Origin: Streptomyces daqingensis
Lineage (GTDB): Bacteria; Actinomycetota; Actinomycetes; Streptomycetales; Streptomycetaceae
Reading direction: 5' to 3'
Assembly: GCF_014645895.1 (NCBI RefSeq)
Contig: NZ_BMMP01000001.1
Location: 527,357 to 591,356 of the forward strand
Length of the DNA: 64,000 nt
Translations under genes and position numbers: made by a program
Shown here: positions 54,773-60,882 of the stretch, piece by piece
How the letters are laid out: the number at the start of each line of letters is the position of its first letter
How positions within the stretch are numbered: position 1 is the stretch's first letter
The notes under the pieces: generated by a model
What the model saw: the letters and a program-made list of their open reading frames with translations, nothing else
Told to the model about the DNA's origin: nothing
Database searches by the model: none

Positions 54773-55301
54773 CTTCACCAGCAGACCATCAGATCGACAC
54801 GGGCCCGGCACCCGGTTCGTGCGAAGCCCTCAGCGTCAACTCAAGGGCAGCCGTCCCGTGTTGCGCCTCCCGTCACATCAGGCCGCTCCCAGAATGCGTT
54901 CAGATTCTCGCCAGTCGCACCTGTGAGGCTGAGTCGGTGTTCGGCCACGCCCGGTCGTGATCTGACGGAAGCGTGTCGCACCGCTCGCACTGGACGAGAA
55001 AGCGGAGTTGACGGGATGTCACGACAGATGGTTCTGCACCACGCCATGGCGGTGACGGCGTCAGCTCTCCCGTGGAATCCACGCGCCGTACCTGTCTCCT
55101 GCAGTCACCGACGCAGCGATAGCCGCAACAGCACCGGGCTGCACGGAGAGACCGCACTCCGACTTCTGGACAGTGCCTGGACCCGGTGCCACAAGCCCCA
55201 GCGGCTGAGGGGCGGTACGGACGGGTCGATGGCTGCGCGTGCAGCAGACGTACAGGCGCCTGAAGTACCTACTTCGAGATGACGATACCTGCATTGGGGT
55301 G
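54773..55301. other. Intergenic region without a supported gene
   Basis: About 530 bp. The open frames present have no recognisable homology and no good ribosome site. It presumably holds the promoter of the following regulator. Confidence 0.4.
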
Positions 55302-56348
55302 ATGCATGTGCGCAGTGACCGACTTGCTCCGGCAACAAAAACAAGTGGTTCGGACTACTTGATCGCTATGCGAGACGGCGGGCTGAATGACTCGCCAGTC
55401 GAACTCGTCTCGACGGAGGAACTCACCGCATCATACTCCCCCAGAACGGAGAAGAAGGACACCGAATACGCCCGGAAACTGGCTGATTTGGCAGTCCCTC
55501 TGCCCCCCATCGTCGTACACCGGCAGACGATGAAGGTGATCGACGGCTTCCACCGCTTGCTGGCCGCGCGCCTCATAGGAGTCGAGCGCATCGCTGTGCG
55601 CTTCTTCGACGGCTCCGACGAGAACGCCTCCCTGCTGGCTGTGGCGCTGAACACCACGCACGGCCGGCCGCTCACTCTCGCGGAGCGCACAGCGGCCGCG
55701 GAGCGGATCCTCGCGCGCCACCCGCAGTGGTCGGACCGGGCCGTCGCGACAGTCGCCGGACTGTCGCCGGGCAAGGTCTCCCAAGTGCGCCGGAGCGAAC
55801 AGCAAGAGACGGACCGGCCTGAGAGCCGCGTCGGACGGGACGGCCGCGTCCGGCCGCTCAGCACCTCACAGGGCCGCAAGCGAGCCAGCGAACTTCTCAG
55901 AGCGAACCCGCAGGCAACCCTCCGTCAGGTCGCCAGCATGACCGGGATCTCCGCGGCGACCGTAGCGGATGTCCGCAACCGAATGCGCCGTGGGCTTCCC
56001 CCTGTGCCGCCCAGGCAGCAGGAGAAGGGCACCAAGAAGCTGACCATGTCACCCGCCCCGGCAGCGCACAGCGCGGTCGCTGAGCGCACTCCGTCCCCCG
56101 CGTTGGCGTCCCTCTCGCAGGTGCTGCGCAAGGACCCGTCTCTGCGGTTCAACGACGCAGGCAGGACCGTGCTGCGCATGCTTGAGGCCTGCACCGTGGT
56201 CGAGCGGGAACGTAAGCAGATCATGGCCTGCATGCCCGCACACTGCAGAGAGCTGATCTCTGAACTGATGTACGGCTACGCGGAGATCTGCCGTTCCATC
56301 GCTCAGGAACTGCAGGAAGGCGCCGACCCGTCCCGCCAGACCGGCTGA
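55302..56348 (+). CDS. StrR/NovG-type regulator (ParB N-domain plus HTH)
   Basis: About 348 aa from the ATG at 55302; a GTG at 55239 in the same frame is also open, and neither start has a strong ribosome site. The ParB/sulfiredoxin-like N-domain (about 45-140) shows LPPIVVHRQTMKVIDGFHRL and the TTHGRPLTLAERTAAAERIL segment. An HTH follows (SDRAVATVAGLSPGKVSQVR) and a second one (TLRQVASMTGISAATVADVR). The C-terminal third is typical of pathway activators such as StrR, NovG and the glycopeptide Bbr group, and not of chromosome-partition ParB. It lies just beyond the MFS gene and is a candidate activator of the lipopeptide cluster, although a strong terminator separates them. Confidence 0.8.
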   Translation: MHVRSDRLAPATKTSGSDYLIAMRDGGLNDSPVELVSTEELTASYSPRTEKKDTEYARKLADLAVPLPPIVVHRQTMKVIDGFHRLLAARLIGVERIAVRFFDGSDENASLLAVALNTTHGRPLTLAERTAAAERILARHPQWSDRAVATVAGLSPGKVSQVRRSEQQETDRPESRVGRDGRVRPLSTSQGRKRASELLRANPQATLRQVASMTGISAATVADVRNRMRRGLPPVPPRQQEKGTKKLTMSPAPAAHSAVAERTPSPALASLSQVLRKDPSLRFNDAGRTVLRMLEACTVVERERKQIMACMPAHCRELISELMYGYAEICRSIAQELQEGADPSRQTG

Positions 56349-57628
56349 CGTCGAGGCCCGCGAGGGAGCGTCAACGCTAGTTGCGCGCACGGTCGTTGAA
56401 GCTGGCTGCCGGCGGCTGGCTGTGCGAAGCAACCTGTATCCGATGGCGAGCTTCACGGCGCCTTGCCGGATGTCTTGCGTCGTGTGGCGTGGCGCGTCGG
56501 CGTTCCGGTCGGCCGAGCTGCCGAAGTCGGCGCCAGGTGGGGGCACATGAGCGGCCTGCTCGTCCGGGAGAGGCGGTACCGGCTCACTGCCGCCACTCCC
56601 GGCGACCGTCGGGCGCCTGTGCGCATGCCCACCCCCCTACGCTGCACGTCTCGTCTGGTGCTCAGCGAACAGGAGACGTAGGACGGCGAGTTGGGCAAGT
56701 GGGTTCCATGGACGGCGCGACGGCTGCGCGCAGCCGGAGCTCGTCCAGCATGCCGAGGAACGTGCGGACTCTCGCGATCTCGCCGGGCCGAGCCGCACGT
56801 TCAACGCGTTCAATGTGGTCTCGCGTTGCTTCGCGGAGGGGACACGCACGCACCGAGGACGGTGCCGTCCGTGCCCAACAGGCCGGGGCCCATGGGCCCC
56901 GCTCTGAGGGCCCGCGGTGAGAGCCGAGCCGGTTCGACGGGCCTCGGCCTCGACATCACGGGCCGGACAGCGGAGGAGCCCGGCGGAAGCTTCGAGCTGA
57001 GGACCGGGAGAGACGGCCGGGGCACCGGGGGACCGACTGCCGCGTCGGCCGGTACAAGTGGAGACCCGGCACGCCGCATCGTCGATACGCGGGCCCCGCA
57101 CGCTCGCGGGGGTTCGGGCAGCGCCGGGGCCACTTCGCCGTGACCTGTGCACTCAGTCAGGTGAGGACGCGCGCCATCACGTCCTGCCACCGATAGACAT
57201 CGGAGATTCCCAGAACCTTGTGATGCGAGGGGCGAACCGCCGGGCACCTTGCTGAGCGAGGTCGATGCTCTGCACCACCGGTCCGGCGCGCCCGCGCCGA
57301 GGATGGAGAGGTCTGTGGCCCTGTTGAGCCGGGGCCCTCTGCAAGAAGGTAGCCACCTGTGGGCGAGCGGGACTCGAAAGCCTGCCGTGCGCGTCCGGCC
57401 GCGCCGAGCGCCCTTGCTGCCCTTGAGGGTGCCGGCACCTCGGCCTGGTCGAGCGCTGGGCCTGGCGGAGTGGGGCCGTGGCACCCGGCCGTTCGGCGGT
57501 GGGCCAGGTGAGACCGCGGTCGTCCGGGGCTACGGATGAAGCGTCATCTCAGCACCCCGGCTGACCAGCGAGGCTGCTGGTGATGCCGTGAGTGCGGTTT
57601 CACTTCCAGCGTCGAGGGAGTCGTAGCG
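56349..57628. other. Long decayed non-coding stretch
   Basis: About 1.3 kb with no frame I can support on either strand: the open frames are short, overlap each other and have no recognisable motifs. The base composition stays high-GC. It looks like decayed subtelomeric DNA. Confidence 0.45.
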
Positions 57629-58678
57629 ATGAAGATCATCTTGCGGTCCGGTGCCGTGAGCGCCGCGGTCGGTGTGGGGCTGTCCTTTGCGGTCCTGCCG
57701 GTCGTGCCGGCAACCGCAGCCGGGGGGAGTCACGTCCGGTGCAACGACATCACCGCCCTGACGAACGCGATCAACCAGGCCAACGCCAGTGGCGGCCGCA
57801 TCACCCTTGCATCCCGCTGCACCTACACCCTGACCACGCCCGACAACGCCGACGACGGACTCCCTGAGATCACCGGGAACGTGACCATCACCGGCCGGGA
57901 CACCACCATCCGGCGCGCTTCGGACGCGACGCAGGACTTCCGCATCTTCCACGTGATGGACGGCGGCACCCTCACCCTGAAGTCGCTCACGGTCCGCGGC
58001 GGGAGCCTGGCGAACGCGAACGGGGGAGGTGCGCTCAACGAGGAGGGCACGCTCAACCTGAGCCGTACGGTGATCAAGGACAACGACGCCCTTGAAGGCG
58101 GCGGCCTTGCCAACACCGCCGGGGAGCTCAACCTCGACCGCAGCACTGTCGAGCGGAACACGGCGGCTGAATTCGGTGGCGGCGTCCTCAACGACGGCAC
58201 GTTGACGATGAAGGGCGGGTCGTTGCTGAGGAACCGCGCAGTCACGAGCCTGGGTGGCGGTCTGGAGAACAGAACAGGTTCTGCGTCGTTGGAGTCCGTA
58301 TCGGTCCGGGGCAATACCGCCATCGAGGGTGGCGGCCTCCGCAACGCGAACGGTTCCACTCTCCGCCTGAAGTCGACCACTGTCAGGGACAACGTCGCCG
58401 TCTCAGGTGCTGGCCTGTCAAACAACGCCAGTACGGCCACGTTGGTCCGAAGCCTTGTGACGCGTAACACGGCGATCACCGCCGGCGGCGGCATCGCCAA
58501 CGTGGCAAACGGCCAGGTCACCCTTACTGCCAGCAGGGTCGTCCGAAACACCCCTGACAACTGCAGCCCCGCGGGCAGCGTCACCGGATGCACCAACCCC
58601 ACCAGCGCCAGCAACACCGTCACTCCGTCGACCTCGCAACTCACACCGGCTGCCGACGACATCAAAGCCCGGGACTGA
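57629..58678 (+). CDS. Secreted right-handed beta-helix repeat protein
   Basis: 349 aa. A Sec signal peptide (MKIILRSG, hydrophobic core about 9-28, cleavage near VPATAAGG). The mature part begins with two Cys-containing segments (CNDITALTNAINQAN; SRCTYTL), then repeats of about 22-25 residues built on GGG-L-N, such as GGGALNEEGTLNLSRTVI and GGGLANTAGELNLDRSTV, the pattern of polymorphic outer-membrane/pectate-lyase-like parallel beta-helices. Two Cys near the C-terminus (DNCSPAGSVTGC) may form a disulfide. No catalytic motif is seen; cell-surface binding or polysaccharide contact is a guess. GAGGGAG precedes the ATG. Confidence 0.85.
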   Translation: MKIILRSGAVSAAVGVGLSFAVLPVVPATAAGGSHVRCNDITALTNAINQANASGGRITLASRCTYTLTTPDNADDGLPEITGNVTITGRDTTIRRASDATQDFRIFHVMDGGTLTLKSLTVRGGSLANANGGGALNEEGTLNLSRTVIKDNDALEGGGLANTAGELNLDRSTVERNTAAEFGGGVLNDGTLTMKGGSLLRNRAVTSLGGGLENRTGSASLESVSVRGNTAIEGGGLRNANGSTLRLKSTTVRDNVAVSGAGLSNNASTATLVRSLVTRNTAITAGGGIANVANGQVTLTASRVVRNTPDNCSPAGSVTGCTNPTSASNTVTPSTSQLTPAADDIKARD

Positions 58679-58923
58679 GCTGCTGCCAACCTGTCAGGGG
58701 AATACACGAGGCCCTGGTCGACGACGAGTCCGTACGAACTCTCACCCGTGACCGTCCTGCGGTCTCATGCGGCCCCGACCCGGGGACAGCGCGACACGGC
58801 GGGTTGCTGTCGTGTCGCCCCCGGGGGGCGGGCTCCGCTCCCGCGTTCCAGTCGCATGGGGTGAAGGGGATCCGGCCGCCAGGTCACGGGCGCCGACTAG
58901 GCGGTGTCGTCAAGTGGTCGCGT

Positions 58924-59335
58924 CTACATCAGGTGTGATGCGAGGGTGACGGCTGCTTGGTAGGACTCGGCGGTCTTGTCGTAGCGGGTTGCGATGCCGT
59001 GCCATTGCTTGAGGCGGTTGAAGCATCGTTCTACGACGTTGCGTTGCGTGTAGAGGTGCTTGTCGAAGGCGGGCGGGCGCCCGCCTTGGCTGCCGCGCCG
59101 GGGCCGGGTTGCGGACCTGGTCGGCCCGCTCGGGGATGGTGTGGCTGATGCCGCGGCGTCGCAGCCAGGTCCGTATCGCGCGGGAGCTGTAGCCCTTGTC
59201 GCCCAGCACGTGGGCGGGCCGTACCCGGGGTCGTCCCCGTCCGGTGCGGGGCACCCGTATCGCCTCCATCACGGCGGTGAACAGGGTGCAGTCGTTGGTG
59301 TTCCCGCCGGTGACGGTGAATGCCAGCGGGCGGCC
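58924..59335 (-). pseudogene. IS5-family transposase remnant, truncated and frameshifted
   Basis: Reading the minus strand, DDE-transposase segments appear in two frames: PAHVLGDKGYSSRAIRTWLR and RRGISHTIPERADQ in one, then PPAFDKHLYTQRNVVERC and FNRLKQWHGIATRYDKTAES in another, ending with a TAG at 58924. A frameshift therefore lies near 59080-59110. The N-terminal half is missing. The GGCGGTGTCGTCAAG stretch at about 58903 could be one terminal repeat. It is a dead insertion-sequence fragment. Confidence 0.8.
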
Positions 59336-59701
59336 GACGGCGTCAGCTCTTCCTCGCTCAGGCGTGATGCACCATCCAGATGTTCCTTCAGACGGGCGAG
59401 CAGCTGAAGACCCACCGCGTGTAAGGCCGTTTCACAGCGGGGCAGGCAGAGCCCTCGATGGGGAGGGAACTGCGCCAGCAGCCGCACGCCCGTTGCGACC
59501 GACTCCCCGGGGCCCTGACCCTCCGCCGTGCGGTGCGCCGAACGGGCCGCAGGCTGCGTGGCCGCCCCTACGGTTGGTGACCTTCGCGCCCCGATCCGAG
59601 TTCACACTCGCCGCTCCGCCCTCTCGACCGGCTGGGATGGGGCGAGGCGTTCTCTCGGATAATCGGATGTGCGTGCGGCGCGGGATTGTTAGGTTCGCCG
59701 T
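59336..59701. other. Gap between the IS remnant and the conserved unknown gene
   Basis: About 365 bp with no supported gene. The last 60 bp before 59702 must hold the promoter of the following gene. TAGGTT lies seven bases before its GTG and no ribosome site is present, so the mRNA may be leaderless. Confidence 0.4.
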
Positions 59702-60433
59702 GTGCCGAAGCTGAATCAGATCATCGCCGTCGAAAAGGGCGTCAAGTCCAAGGCCCTCCAAGAGCTCACCCAAGTCCACCAGGACGTGCAGAAGCCCGCC
59801 CTGCTGGCTGGCATCTCCAGGACTTACCAGCCCAAGGACGAGGAGGGCGAGCAGCTGCCGCCCGAGTCCACGCGGGTGCAGATCAAGGCCGAGGATGCTC
59901 TGCGGGCGACCGCCGAGACGCTGACGCGGCTCTTCGATGTGACTGCGACGAAGGACTGGGCGAACCGGTCCGCGGTCGCGGATGTGGTGATCGACGGTAC
60001 GGTGCTGTTGTCCCAGGTGCCCGTCCCGTACCTGTTGTTCCTTGAGAAGCAACTCACCGACCTGCACACCTTCGTGCGCAAGCTGCCGGTGCTCGACGCC
60101 TCCGAGTCGTGGAACTTGGACCCCTCGACGGACTCGTGGAAGACGGACCCGGTGCGGACTATCCGCACGAAGAAGGTTCCGCGCAACCACGTGAAGGCCG
60201 AGGCCACGGAGAAGCACCCGGCACAGGTCGAGGTGTACTACGAGGACGTCCCGGTCGGTTACTGGACCACGGTGAAGTTCTCCGGTGCGTTGCCCGCCCG
60301 GCGGGTCAACGAACTCCTCGATCGCGTCGAGAAGCTCCAGCAGTCCGTCAAGTTCGCCCGCGAGGAGGCGAACAACACGGAGGTGACCGACCAGCGGGTT
60401 GGCGACGCGGTATTCGGCTACCTCTTCCGGTAG
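59702..60433 (+). CDS. Conserved actinobacterial protein of unknown function
   Basis: 243 aa, GTG start, soluble, no signal peptide or TM helix. I recognise the sequence type (MPKLNQIIAVEKGVKSKALQ; ISRTYQPKDEEGEQLPPEST; KLPVLDASESWNLDP; DQRVGDAVFGYLFR) as a conserved Streptomyces family, which I believe is annotated as a DUF (DUF7873, from memory), but know no function. The body is helical and rich in charged residues, with an acidic and a basic half. It ends 13 bp before a hairpin, and the two permuted tRNAs follow within 80 bp. No other gene lies before the terminator at 60787, so protein and RNAs may form one unit. A role in binding or maturing these RNAs is speculation. Confidence 0.75.
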   Translation: MPKLNQIIAVEKGVKSKALQELTQVHQDVQKPALLAGISRTYQPKDEEGEQLPPESTRVQIKAEDALRATAETLTRLFDVTATKDWANRSAVADVVIDGTVLLSQVPVPYLLFLEKQLTDLHTFVRKLPVLDASESWNLDPSTDSWKTDPVRTIRTKKVPRNHVKAEATEKHPAQVEVYYEDVPVGYWTTVKFSGALPARRVNELLDRVEKLQQSVKFAREEANNTEVTDQRVGDAVFGYLFR

Positions 60434-60445
60434 CCCCCACATACG

Positions 60446-60466
60446 CCCTCCGCCGCGAGCGGAGGG
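60446..60466 (+). terminator. Hairpin between the unknown gene and the permuted tRNAs
   Basis: CCCTCCGC pairs perfectly with GCGGAGGG over a CGCGA loop. It could attenuate or end the mRNA, or protect the 5' end of the downstream RNA. Confidence 0.55.
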
Positions 60467-60493
60467 TGCGCGATGAGCGCAAGCTGAAACTGA

Positions 60494-60625
60494 TGTCGAA
60501 GCTGATGAAGGGGTGTCAGTTGGGGGTTCGAATCCCTCCCCCCGCGCCACGTGCGGGGGTGGCCCAATCCTGGCAGAGGCGGCCCCGTGAAACTCAGATT
60601 CTCGCTCCAGTCTCAGTATTCGCCG
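60494..60625 (+). ncRNA. Type I hammerhead-ribozyme-like core enclosing the permuted tRNA-Phe
   Basis: CTGATGA (60502-60508) stands directly before the 3' half and GTGAAAC (60587-60593) ends the 5' half, so the tRNA anticodon stem takes the place of stem II. After GAA comes a hairpin, ACTCAGATT (592-600) with AGTCTCAGT (609-617), pairing 8 of 9 and ending in GTA (cleavage expected after A618). All conserved core positions are present: CUGANGA, GAA, the A15.1-U16.1 pair and H17. Stem I is weak: G501-U619, A500-U620, bulged A499, G498-C621, C497-G622. The tRNA anticodon and A37 coincide with the GAAA core, so the two folds compete or alternate. The match may be partly chance; the second tRNA has no such core. 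Confidence 0.45.
60510..60593 (+). tRNA. Circularly permuted tRNA-Phe (GAA) candidate: 3' half precedes 5' half
   Basis: 3' half 60510-60549: anticodon 3' strand GGGGT (510-514), 7-nt variable loop, T arm GGGGG-TTCGAAT-CCCTC (522-538), acceptor 3' strand CCCCCGC (539-545), G and an encoded CCA (547-549). After three bases (CGT) the 5' half 60553-60593 follows: acceptor 5' strand GCGGGGG, TG, D stem GCC/GGC with GG in the loop, G26, anticodon 5' strand GCCCC (582-586), and loop GTGAAAC with U33, anticodon GAA and A37. Across the permutation the acceptor pairs 7 of 7 and the anticodon stem 5 of 5 (one G-U). No such pairing exists in normal order with neighbouring halves. The variable loop is two bases longer than usual. 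Standard tRNA finders would miss it. Function in translation is not shown. Confidence 0.7.
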
Positions 60626-60659
60626 CCGAACACCGGATCGACCGAGCGTGGGCGAACAT

Positions 60660-60734
60660 CGACGGATGGGGGTTCAAGTCCCTCCGGCGCCTCTCGTGGC
60701 GCTGTAGTTCAAAGGCAGAACACGTCGATCTCAA
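60660..60734 (+). tRNA. Circularly permuted tRNA-Glu (CTC) candidate: 3' half precedes 5' half
   Basis: 3' half 60660-60692: anticodon 3' strand CGACG (660-664), 3-nt variable loop, T arm GGGGG-TTCAAGT-CCCTC (668-684), acceptor 3' strand CGGCGCC (685-691), discriminator T; CCA is not encoded. After CTCGT the 5' half 60698-60734 follows: acceptor 5' strand GGCGCTG, TA, a perfect D stem GTTC/GAAC with AAAGGCA loop, A26, anticodon 5' strand CGTCG (723-727), loop ATCTCAA with U33 and anticodon CTC. Across the permutation the acceptor pairs 7 of 7 (one G-U) and the anticodon stem 5 of 5, extendable to 7 (CGTCGAT with ATCGACG). A distal helix CCCGCG/CGTGGG (740-745 with 647-652) could close a precursor around the junction. 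The short variable loop is odd. Confidence 0.65.
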
Positions 60735-60786
60735 CATGACCCGCGGTTCTTAAACGCCGCCGGTGTGCGCAATTGGGTGGCAAGCT

Positions 60787-60819
60787 GGAGCCCGGGAGCT
60801 GGACATGCTCCCGGGCTCC
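60787..60819. terminator. Strong terminator behind the permuted tRNAs
   Basis: GGAGCCCGGGAGC pairs perfectly with GCTCCCGGGCTCC (13 bp) over a 7-nt loop. It ends the unknown-gene/tRNA unit and can also serve the convergent helicase gene. Confidence 0.85.
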
Positions 60820-60882
60820 GTCACGTTCCGGGCGGGGCCGCCTACGAGTGGATTCGCCATGCCCGCTCCTCAGGTCGATCGG

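Noticed and set aside
56381..57539. Overlapping frames of 60-220 codons on both strands
   Set aside because: None has a ribosome site, a known motif or coherent coding bias; read as decayed DNA.
59681..59702. Possible half of an iron box (TTAGGTT) before the unknown gene
   Set aside because: Only one half-site is present with no inverted partner; more likely part of a promoter -10 region.
60470..60501. A second hammerhead-like fragment (CGATGA, GCGCAAGC, GAAAC, GTC) upstream of the first
   Set aside because: The essential C3 and U4 are missing, stems have only two pairs and no stem I can form; probably chance.
60553..60692. A single normal-order tRNA from GCGGGGG to CGGCGCC
   Set aside because: The acceptor strands are not complementary, the anticodon strands GCCCC and CGACG do not pair, and the length is 140 nt. 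The permuted reading explains every helix.
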